A DNA stretch of 64,000 bases, taken from assembly GCA_038501785.1 (NCBI GenBank), contig JBAMJR010000031.1:3508501-3572500 (forward strand), in the 5' to 3' direction. Source of the DNA: Myoxocephalus aenaeus. Its lineage: Eukaryota > Chordata > Actinopteri > Perciformes > Cottidae. The notes beneath the pieces were generated by a model, which did not search any database, had not been told where the DNA came from, and saw nothing but the letters and a program-made list of their open reading frames with translations. Numbering within the stretch: position 1 is the stretch's first letter; every line of letters starts with the position of its first letter. The translations under genes and the position numbers were made by a program. Positions 54,097-64,000 of this stretch are shown here, piece after piece.

Positions 54097-55508
54097 CAGA
54101 GAGTGTCAGTCAGGTTGCATCAGCCTCCTAAAATGCAAAAAAAAAGGGCAGCCCTCGATCGAATGGCATGTGGGAGATTACAAGCACAAAGAAAACCATC
54201 CATATATAGAATTGAAAGGAAACACCTTTACCCGTGACAGGTATAATCACACGAACACAATTACAGATTGGAATGATGTGGTTTCATGAGTGCCTTGGCC
54301 AACATTTAAACTAGTCTGACCCTGCTAAACAGGAATGGCACCCTTGGGCGTTTCCTGTTTATCACTAGATTAGTTAAAAGCCTGCAGCCTTACTAGAGAG
54401 GAGACAGAGGCATGTGGCAGAGAGCATAAGCATGTGTCAATGGGTTTTTGTCTATTTGTGTTTCCAAATATGGGTGCAGGAGTTCATGTGGTTCTGCGTG
54501 TGAGTCATTGTGTTTTTATCTGTGTACGTCTGTGAGTTTGGGTGTGTTGGAAGGTTTTTAGAAGCGTGCGATGAAGGCAGAGCAGGGAGCAGTGTTAGAG
54601 GAAAATGTATGATGAGACATTCCGAGAAATTAAAAGATTTCTGGGTACAATGGAAGCAATTAAGTGCCGAAACACAGCAACACCCAAGGTCACAGAAAAC
54701 TGAAAGAAAACACTGAACCATTGTTCTTGTTGACATTTCCAAGTGTCCCAGTAACACCAGCAATCAGGGCGAAAATGACATGAGGGAAAACGTCTACGTG
54801 ACATTAAGCATGCAGTGGCAACTCTCTTTCTCTCAGTTAACACACTCTCCCGCTCTCACGTGACCACACCCAATCACTAATGTTGCTGAGGGTTTTAATT
54901 GGGGTTTCTCCATTCTCAATTAATGAAAGCCACAGCTTTGAATAGTGTATGTAATGAGATGTGAGTTATTACAGTAAGGCAGGTGGACAGACAGGAAGAC
55001 AAGATGTGGGGAAAAAAACAGGAAGAGAGACGGACAGCCAAGGCTTGCAGGCATTGTAAATGAGAGACGCTAGAGATTATCACTGTGTCTGAACAACAGA
55101 GAAAGCGAGACATATGGGGCTGTTTGACTCCACACAGACATGGGAAGTGCGTCAGCCTCCTTAGTCCTTTTGGGGATAGAAGGACAACCACACCTGTCCA
55201 ACCTCACTCGTAGCGCTCAATACACATACAACAGCCTGTATAATATCCTCAGACAACCTCCTATGGTGTGAAATGCAATCTATGATTTCAACACACACAT
55301 ACATACACTTGAATATCTAGTTGGCATATCCTCAGTCATGTGACAGTTTTCTGCCACAAATGAGAGAGAGAGAAAGAAACACCCAGAGATCAAATTGCAT
55401 ACAGAGATGCAAAGAAATAGAAAGATATACATGTACACTGGCACGCAGATGCACAGGAAGATATATGTGTTGCAGTGATACATCCACACCACCATGATAC
55501 ACAGAAGT

Positions 55509-55547
55509 ACACACACACACTCACACACACACACACACACACACACA
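55509..55547. repeat. (CA)n microsatellite
   Basis: About 19 CA units with one TC interruption. Confidence 0.92.
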
Positions 55548-56813
55548 AGCATGAACATAAATAGAGAGGAGCAGAGCCAAGCAACCAAGCTGTGCCTCTT
55601 GGTGTCTGTGGCATAACATGCTGTCTCTTTCTGAACACACATGCAGACGCACACATGCAAGTACCCACAAACATGAAATCAGTAAGTTACATGGATTTAG
55701 TTAAATGAAATGGACATCAGGTCTGAAGAAGGAAATATTCAAATGCAATGTGCTGTTCAAGGGGTTAGGGAAACAGTAACAGCAACTTGTATATGCTAAT
55801 AATAATTGAAAGTGTGCAAATTGGCAAATGTGAGATTTTGGTGTGAGATCTTCTGCTGGAATACTACCTGACCCTGACCTTGTCTTATCTCAGGCCTGTG
55901 CTAATCAGTATTTTTGAAGCTGCACAATGTTGAACATGTGAGCAAGCAGAGTTTCATACAGGTAACGATTCATAGAAAACAACCCAGAACTTGAAAGGCA
56001 TAAAGTCACACCAAGAAACATCCACAAACGTTGTGTGATTTTGTTAATTAATTACAATCCGTAAGAACTGATCATACAAACATGAAGCAGTTCTTGCTGC
56101 ATGAAAACCTTTAGCCCAGAACTCTTTCCCCATAGCCTGTCAACAGTGAGATTGTGCAATTGGTCTCCCTGTCAGCGCAGCCATCCTGGATCTCGACACA
56201 CAACCCCCTCAGACCCGGGCCTCAGCCCAGCCCTGCCACGACCGGATGAAGACACCATCCCGGACATTAAGTGGCTCTCTTATCTCCTCTCACCCTCTTG
56301 GTCCGACCCTGCCCTGTCCTGTCCTCGCTGGCAACGCAACACCTTCCTATCTGAGTCTCTCACCACACACAAACAGACCGTTGCCTCACACATGAGCTGT
56401 CTGGCCTTGTAAAGATGTGTTTTACTTCCTGCAGACATGAACACGGGAGTATGTACAACAAGTGTAATATTGTTTTCATTGTTTGGTGGACCAAACCAGT
56501 AATGGATTTTATTAACACTGTACTCAGACCAGCCGCAGAGGCTATTCACACACATACAGTTAGAAACAGAGAGTGCTTGTGACAGTGGCAGATTACCGCA
56601 TTAGAGGAAGTTAAGACAGATGTTCAAAGGATGCGGAATCAGTTGCGAAACAGTTGAGTTTTTTATTTGCTCTGAGAAGCTAACAGAGCCTTTTTCTTCA
56701 AGATAGAGAGGAAGGTTACCTGTTTCTATTTTATTTTTAAACTTAGAAGAGGAAGTTGGAAAAGATTTGCCCTCAGATTTAACATGTTTACAGTAATACA
56801 CGGTCTAGCGCGA

Positions 56814-56816
<3 letters not shown>

Positions 56817-56881
<65 letters not shown>
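56817..56881. repeat. (CT)n microsatellite
   Basis: About 32 uninterrupted CT units. Confidence 0.96.
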
Positions 56882-56884
<3 letters not shown>

Positions 56885-57583
56885 ACTCCCTCAGCCTGCT
56901 TTGCTCTAGTTTCCCTTCTGCCAAACCCCCTTCGTGTCCCTCTTCCTCAGGATCTGCACTCCTTTTCCTCCATTCTATCTACACTCAAAGAGGCAGCCAA
57001 TAAGAGAGAAACAAACTGTACAGTTGCCACCACCAGCACAATCATGTGCCTCTCTCTCTCTCTCTCATTAAATAATACAACACAATAACATATGATACAG
57101 TGTGATATGATACAATATATTATGACACAAGTTTACTCTCTTGTTCCCAGCAAGATGTCAGTGTTGTTGATTCATCCTCATAACACAAACATGACTAAAA
57201 ACATCAGTGGGAGGACCTGATTATTATAAGGAAATACATTATTGGCATCTACACCTACATAATTATATCTACACAATCACATAAACAATTTTTTTTCTCT
57301 CAGATGTACTCATAGATGCTGCTGTTTTTTTTTGCATGCACATTTACACACATGTTCATATGCATATTTGTGCAATCACACATTTGTGTGTGAGAGAAAC
57401 GTATTATTTGAAAGTTTCATACCAAATCTATTGCACTCACAGAACTTCTTTGTGTCCCAGCTCAAGCCGTGTTTGCTCGAGGAATATCAGCAGTGAGTGA
57501 GAGTTATATATGTGTGGGTAAGTAGTAAGTGGAATACATTTCCATATATTCAAAATATAGGGCAAAACTTAACAGTCCATGTT

Positions 57584-57659
<76 letters not shown>
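57584..57659. repeat. (CT)n microsatellite
   Basis: About 37 uninterrupted CT units; the second long CT tract within 800 bases. Confidence 0.96.
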
Positions 57660-57661
<2 letters not shown>

Positions 57662-57985
57662 AAACTTACTCAGTGGACAAACATCATGTGATGCTGGTAA
57701 GAGAAGAAGACACTGTTGTACAGGGACTGTTTTATTTTTTTTCCTTCTTTTTTATGTGTGAATGCCTGTTTTGGCATGCAAGTGTGTGCAATTAAAGTGT
57801 CTTTCAATTGGGATTGCTTTAGCGTTTTAATAATTACATCTCTCCATCCTTGCATTCATACATGCATGCACAAACAATGCAATCTAGCCTTCCCATGCAC
57901 ACACCTCACAGCCCCAAGTCATTCTGGATCCTGTTGAGGGGTATGGGCTCAAAGCAGACTCTGTATCTGTGTATTTCTGTTTGTC

Positions 57986-58009
57986 CGTGTGTGTGTGTGC
58001 GTGCGTGCA

Positions 58010-58075
<66 letters not shown>
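57986..58075. repeat. (GT)n microsatellite
   Basis: GT units with GCGTGC variants at the left, then about 30 perfect GT units. Confidence 0.95.
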
Positions 58076-58076
<1 letters not shown>

Positions 58077-58881
58077 TAATGCTCAAAACACAAAGACTTG
58101 GGTTCTTATATGACTCCCAGCTGTGTGGATTTGGCCCTCTAGGCGGACATCCAGCAGGAATGTTTAGTGTGCAACTCTACTGGAAAGCCCCAGTTACCCA
58201 TACACACACTCACAGACTCCTCTGGAGACAACCCACTCCTCTGAGCAGGGGCAGACAGGAGGGATGGGCCTCAACCCTAAGAAAGAATGGTTCAAATTCC
58301 ACAGCTGATAGAAAAACATAGAGGATTGGGACCGAGCGGAGGAACTGATGTCAACTATGAGACCATCCCCCACACCAATCTGTTCTGTGCTCACAGCATT
58401 GGAAAAAGGAAGAGGAAAGAATAAATAAATAGGAAATATTCAACTCTTGTGGGCATTGCATGGTGTAGCTGATAACTGGAGGTTGTTTTGGCTGTCGATA
58501 GAGATACCATCTTTCCTTCCATGCTTTGTGTGCTTTAGTACAGTACAGTACATGTACAGTAACTAACTAACTTCGCTCTGGAGACACTGAGTGACTCCAC
58601 ACCTCAGCTATGCCTTCAAGCTGGACTCACTCATCCAGGCTGCAGGTGGTGGATATGTCTGATTCTGTATTTAACCAAGTCAAGCAAACTAGACTTTTTG
58701 CTTTTTACTCAGATGTTATTGCTATCATTCCAAATTGCATGATATGCCATTTTTTATCTCGATATCATTATACTTTAAATAGAAAACGGAACCAAAGGAT
58801 AACAATAATTTAATGTTGACTTGGCACAAAATAAAACTGACCCTTTAGGGCAGAAACCACATGGATAAAAGTACATTTTTT

Positions 58882-58898
58882 TGGGGGGGGGGGGGGGC
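58882..58898. repeat. Poly-G tract
   Basis: Roughly 16 G in a row after a run of T. Confidence 0.85.
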
Positions 58899-59291
58899 TT
58901 TAAGGGTCACGCCCAAGTTGATTTAATAAACTTAAGTTGTTAGCTGAGCATTGAACACAAAATATAAGCTGTGTTTTATAATATTGTTTACGGTTTTGAA
59001 AATGTAGGCGACAGACAAACGACAGTTCAAATATAAGATGCCTTGCGGCGTCTTTTGGGGGGGTTATCTCCCAAACAGCTTATCAAATACTGTCCGGAGC
59101 AGAAGTTAAATATCAGGCAAGTTCAACCTGAGGTCTGTCCAAGAGCAAAACTGAGCCACCCAAACTAACGCAACTGTTATGCTACCCTCCACATGTGGTC
59201 AGCGCTGCAGAGATTTTTAGTTGAGAGCATATACAGTTTACAAGTTAAGACACTGGGTAGACTAAGCTGTGACAGTCCCCGTGGCTCCTAC

Positions 59292-60290
59292 CTTTGAAAG
59301 ACTTCTGGATCCCTGCAGGTCTTTCTCCCCTCGCCTTTCAGTTCCGCTGCTCGGTTCCCTTCAGTTAATTCTGGGCAGCGCTCGTGTCTTGCCTCTCCCC
59401 ATTAAACTGCAAGGCACAAACACATGCGATCACTTCAGAGGATTCCTCTGGATGAAAACATCGAGTCACAACTCACACGTTTTATAGCACTTGCTCCGTC
59501 TCCGCCTGGACATGAACGTCCTCAAATGATCGGCTTCGTTTCTAAGCGCTCGTGTTTGGTGAAGACCTGCCGGAACTGACAGAAGAAATAGACTCCCGAC
59601 TGTTGCAGCCGAGAGACGCCAAGAGGAATGTAATTACACGAAGACTGCTGCACATTGCAGAAGCAGCAGACATGCTCTTGTTTGCAGCCCCCCCCGCTAT
59701 TGTGCTCAGCGATCTGTCTGGGCTGGTGTCCGCCTGTGGTCCTGATGCGAGTTTGTTCCACGTCCCTTTGTTGTTTCTGTCACACCTACAGGAGGGAGCA
59801 CATGGAGGAGGGAGCCCTTTTCGACTTTATTTTGTCCGTCTTTTTCCTAAAGTAATGATCCGACTCTGACTTTACATCACAAATGCACTAGGGATTTATC
59901 CACGATCTTTTTTTTTTTAACAGCGCGCACGCATTGTATCCTTTATCATGTGTAATCGCATCTCTAATGATTTCTACTGATTTAATGTGTTCACTTCCCA
60001 TGTATAAAAACTGCACGTCCTATAATAAAAGTCCATTTGTATTTTCCTCTGCCGCGCCCATCTTTGTTTGTCCTCGACCCCTATCTCACCTAATTTCTCG
60101 CCAGAAGTTTAGTCCTCGCTGGGTAGGGGTGACGCGGTTGTCTCTGTCTCTCTCACTCTCCTCTTCTCCCGTTGTCTCTCCTAAGCGGCGGCAGAGCAGT
60201 TATGCTTCACTCTAGACCAGCCTTCACCACTACAGCACGCCAGCGCCTATCAGCGCAGTGACGACAGCCACATCGCTTGTCACCAGTGCC
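59292..60290 (-). promoter_or_regulatory. CpG-rich block: candidate distal promoter and noncoding first exon (minus strand)
   Basis: CpG frequency is clearly raised between about 59300 and 60290. On the minus strand, TTTCAAAG|GTAGGA at 59292 and TTAG|GTGAGA near 60090 are good donors. A leader starting near 60200-60290 could therefore splice into downstream minus-strand exons, the nearest known being RhoBTB. A 105-residue plus-strand frame crosses the block (59552-59869) but resembles no family I know. Orientation and target gene are inference. Confidence 0.4.
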
Positions 60291-63200
60291 ACACCCATCC
60301 ATTCATAAAGTAGAGAGCGTGCCAGCCTCCAGGCCGGAGGTAAAAGATGCATGACAGACTATAGGGACATGTGAAATGGCTATGGCTATGGCAACATGCC
60401 TCGAATTTGTGCGTCTCATACATTAAATATATACTAAATATGTAAGACTTGTAACATCTTAAGAAATTCAATAGTTATTTTCCACAAGGATGACATGATG
60501 TATATGTGTGCAGCCATGTGTAATTGTCCACTACTCTAAATACAGTATAGTCTATAAAGAGGCAATATGCAGTAATGTAACACACTTAGTGAATTGCATT
60601 ATATTTGGAAACCTTTATATTTCACAGATGACTATTGAAGCTGAAATAATAACTTAGTATATATAGGTATGGAACATTTGATAATCACGTCAATGCTTTG
60701 AAAGCAAAAAAAAACCCATCATTTTCACAAATATTAATAATTGCTGGTTTTCTTAGTATATTATGATGGTTAACAAACTATTTTTGAACTGTCGGTTGGA
60801 GAAAACAAGAAATATTGAATTGGTTAATCAAGAAAATAATCTAAAGGTTATGCAAACATTATTGTTAGTTGCTAGTTGAGCCACAATAGTGTGTGACACT
60901 TCATACACTGTGATATACATACAAATATTAGCATAGGCTAACATGAACATGAACTTGAATAACTATGTGATCTTGCTTAAGAGCACTTCAGGAGGGCTGG
61001 TGCTCACCGTCATCGTCTCCTCCCTGCTTAGTCGGACACAATGTGACTATATGTCCACCCTCAGAACCTGTTTGTAAAAGGCTGTGCAACAGCATTTCAA
61101 CACCTTTGTTTTTTTATCCCAACCCATTTAATTTCGAAAACCATTTGGGTGGATGTTCAAGACTAATAAGACGCTACTGAACACTTCAGGGAGGATTCTG
61201 CACAGTCTAGTTTACAAGCAAAAAATCATCACTAATCAAACACCTGCCATGTGCGTCAAACATGTGTGTGGCCAAACTCCTCGGACACTGATACCCAGGA
61301 GATTCCCAGTAAACCATCTGTATGGAGGGACTTCTTCAGTTGTCACATACTGACAATAGCCAGACAGCTGGTGTGAAGAGAGACTCTTGGTGTTATCAAG
61401 CTATTGCTGAACTAAGTTATGAAGATATAATCAAATTACAAAGTATTCAACTTCCACTTAGAAACAAGCAGGGAGAGCACGGCAATGTACAAAATGACAG
61501 AAGAAAAAAGAAAAAAAAAGATTCAGTCCTCAGTGTCAATTTGTTTATTTGAATTATCAGAAAAACATTTCAGGATCCTTCATCAACATAAAAAAATGCT
61601 GTTCCCTGTGTATGCAAGTCTGTCTAGAACTTGGCAAAAGCACACATGTCAGGCTGGGGCTGTGAGAGGCCCCCTAGTCGCTCACAGATTCTCTATGACT
61701 CCTGCTCAGCCAGGCATCTGAAAGAGCCATTGCCCTGTGAAGGGAACGACGTGGCCTGCCCAGGCTTGCTCCTATCTCAGCTTGCATGCAAGTCCTAGGC
61801 AACCATCCTCAGGCTTTGGCCAGCAGGCATGGAAGTCATCGCACAAACACACAGAGGCACACACACACACCATGGTGGAACATCATGCTGTGTCCATGAC
61901 AGGGATACCGTTTTGGGAGGAACTACTGTGTGTGTGTACCGTACACCTGTGTGTATTGTGCGACACGCAGGTGACCTGAACCTTTATCTCAAAGTGTCTT
62001 GTGCAGCACTTTTCCGCTGCCAGTGAGCCCTGCAATAGCACTATTGATGCAGCCGCATGGGCACAATAGGGGCATAATGGGGGCGTCCACATGGTTCACC
62101 CCTCTCTCAGTAGCTCTTCTGATGGGGCAAACCGCTGATCCCAGGGTTGTGAAAGGCTTGCGTTGGCTGAATTTCCACAAACAAACAGAGCATACAGCAC
62201 ACAACACAGACTCACACTCTATCAAATACACATACAAGCACATAAACAAACAATAAAAAACTCACACAGACACAAAACGGGGATCTTTGTCCCCGTTTAG
62301 ATCGATTTCACTCAGCAACTCTGTACCTCCACTGTGGCATGTTAGGAGACACAATGGCTTTGGCACCGTCCATCGAAAGACCACAATGACATCTAACTTT
62401 GGGCGCTGACTGACCACAATGGGCCTCTCTTTGCCTCTTTGCCTCTGCTATTCTTCTGCCTGATCTCTCAGACAAAGCAGTGTTGCAGAAGTGCCAATTG
62501 AGCTTGAACAATCGCTCACAAAAGAGGCACTGACTTGGTGTTTCCAGCCCTCTTGCCAACTGTACCACATTCGGGGCAGTGTGGTGTGAAGGTAAATTGG
62601 CATCATATGCGGGCATACTCAGAAGCGCAACTTGATTTGTTAACAATAATTTCATGAGATTTTACAATTGGTATGAACTCAGGTTTAGTTACTTGATCAT
62701 ATTTATATAATTAAATACCACATACATTATCTGTTTCAAAATGTAAAGAAAAATTTGATCCCAGGGGATTTCAACAGAGTCTGTTACATTTTGAGGGATT
62801 TTAGCATTATTTCTTAGCATCTTGTCAGTAGAACTGTCCTTTTTTATTTTTTTGTTTTATTTGGACAATGACAATTTGTTTTAATACGAGGAGGGAACTC
62901 CATATTAATTTTATATCTTTACTAAATCTAATTTGATTTGATTCAAAAGCTGATTCTTTCTGACAAAAGTCAAGGACATAGAAGACTGAATTGTTTTTCA
63001 ATTATGTGTCCCAAAACAAAACAGGAAATATGACTCAAATTAAATAATGACTCTGAGTCCACTAGAGTTGTGAATATAATTTAAATATATGTCCCTAATC
63101 GGATCTTCAAAGGACTGGCAGTTTGAAAAAAAAAAGCATATCCTAAGACTCTACAACACCCTCCTTACCTGCCCTAGTAACTCCTAGATTGTTGTTCTGC

Positions 63201-63726
63201 ATTTTAGGGTTGTTTTTCTAAAGTGCTGTTTGACCCGTCATGACCCCACTACATTTGTGCACACTGTGTGCATATGTTTAGAGACCTCGAAAAGCAGGGC
63301 TTGTGTAATTATTTTTGTTGACTGAGAGGCCAAATGTTACTTTATCAGTGTGGACAGAGATCTGATAAAGCATGATATAACCACAACCACGAGTTCATCC
63401 CTCTATCTACCCATGAAGCCATCCAACTCCATCAAGGGGTGCCGCCCAGTCCTTGGCCAGAACCGACACAGTTTTGGGCACCTGGCCTCCTTGGCCCACA
63501 CCGACGGCTGTCTGATGTCCCTCCTGTGTGTCACTTAGGTGCTATGAATAGACAGTGGCGTGTGCTCAGCGCTGTCAGCTGGGCATTGGCACGTGTGGCT
63601 CATGTCAGCGCGGCCACAACGCAATACTCCCAACTGGCGTCATTGCACCGACAGCACATTCGGGTCGCCATGGAAACAGGGACGAGCACAACTAACTCTG
63701 CCCTGACATCCATTGGTTGTGTTTTC

Positions 63727-63773
<47 letters not shown>

Positions 63774-64000
63774 ATCCTCTTCCTTTCTTATTTCTTCCTT
63801 TCTTTTCTCTTTCTCTCTTTTGTCTTCTTTTTTTTCTGTCTCCTGTTTACGTGACTTATGACGGAGAACGGGAGGTTTGAGATTCTATCCTGAGGGCTTT
63901 ATATTCATGAGCTGTTAATGTCGTTCTCATTGCTCTAATGAAAAATACAGGAACACACCCACTGAACATATTGTATTTATGCAAAGACCTGTGTCGTCCA
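60291..64000. other. Gene-poor flank
   Basis: No convincing exon or transposon. It holds a 9-bp-arm hairpin at 62274-62297 and a (CT)n tract at 63730-63765 that runs into a long pyrimidine-rich stretch up to about 63840. Confidence 0.5.
63730..63765. repeat. (CT)n microsatellite in a pyrimidine-rich tract
   Basis: About 18 CT units followed by about 75 bases made almost only of C and T. Confidence 0.93.

Larger units (their letters stand above)
44561..59291. other. Gene-poor stretch, possibly a distal 5' intron of RhoBTB
   Basis: No convincing coding exon on either strand. It contains a SINE (46919), many microsatellites, a perfect palindrome (51505) and a probable hAT relic (51968), listed separately. 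If the exon at 59292 belongs to RhoBTB, this is its intron; otherwise it is intergenic. Confidence 0.45.

Noticed and set aside
56101..56412. 103-residue plus-strand frame rich in Ser and Pro
   Set aside because: No known domain, ordinary flanks, no promoter signal.
59552..59869. 105-residue plus-strand frame in the distal CpG block
   Set aside because: No recognisable motif and no clear splice partner; probably chance in GC-rich DNA.
62308..62655. 115-residue minus-strand frame with several Cys and His
   Set aside because: Cysteine spacing fits no zinc-finger pattern I recognise; isolated, with no supporting splice sites.

Overview
This is a vertebrate, almost certainly ray-finned fish, genomic window. 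It carries one large spliced gene, no bacterial-style gene packing, and very many long (CA)n/(TG)n and (GA)n/(CT)n microsatellites. It also holds mobile elements typical of teleosts: a hAT-type non-autonomous DNA transposon with an intact 8-bp target duplication, the 3' end of an L2/CR1/Rex1-like LINE, and a tRNA-derived SINE. Most long open frames are microsatellite read-through or chance frames. Species and chromosome cannot be named from the sequence alone.

The centrepiece is a complete RhoBTB gene on the minus strand. Ten coding exons run from the ATG at 37845 down to the TAG at 24879. All introns are GT-AG, the phases are consistent, and the product is 721 residues. It has an atypical Rho GTPase domain, a proline-rich linker, a split first BTB domain with a long acidic insert, a second BTB domain and the conserved C-terminal RhoBTB region. 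Proteins of this family act as Cullin-3 ubiquitin-ligase adaptors. Diagnostic residues are a mixture of RHOBTB1-like and RHOBTB2-like states, which fits a third paralogue such as fish rhobtb4. The ATG exon has a good splice acceptor 10 bases upstream of the ATG, so there must be at least one upstream noncoding exon. Two CpG-rich segments with minus-strand donors, at 44123 and 59292, are candidates.

Layout. Positions 1-12723 are probably the first intron of a second minus-strand gene, whose putative first coding exon lies at 12724-12815. That exon resembles the start of drebrin-family ADF-H proteins, and its CpG-rich promoter lies just above it. Positions 12816-24878 are intergenic sequence plus the RhoBTB 3' UTR, with the LINE inside an older hAT relic. 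Positions 24879-37855 hold the RhoBTB coding exons and introns. Positions 37856-60300 are probably the 5' introns and promoters of RhoBTB; the SINE lies here. Positions 60300-64000 are gene-poor flank.

If the 12.8-kb exon really belongs to a drebrin gene, the pair fits the vertebrate paralogon shared by human 8p21 (RHOBTB2), 10q21 (RHOBTB1) and 5q35 (DBN1), and suggests this RhoBTB is the copy lost from mammals. No CRISPR array, rRNA, stand-alone tRNA or viral gene was seen.
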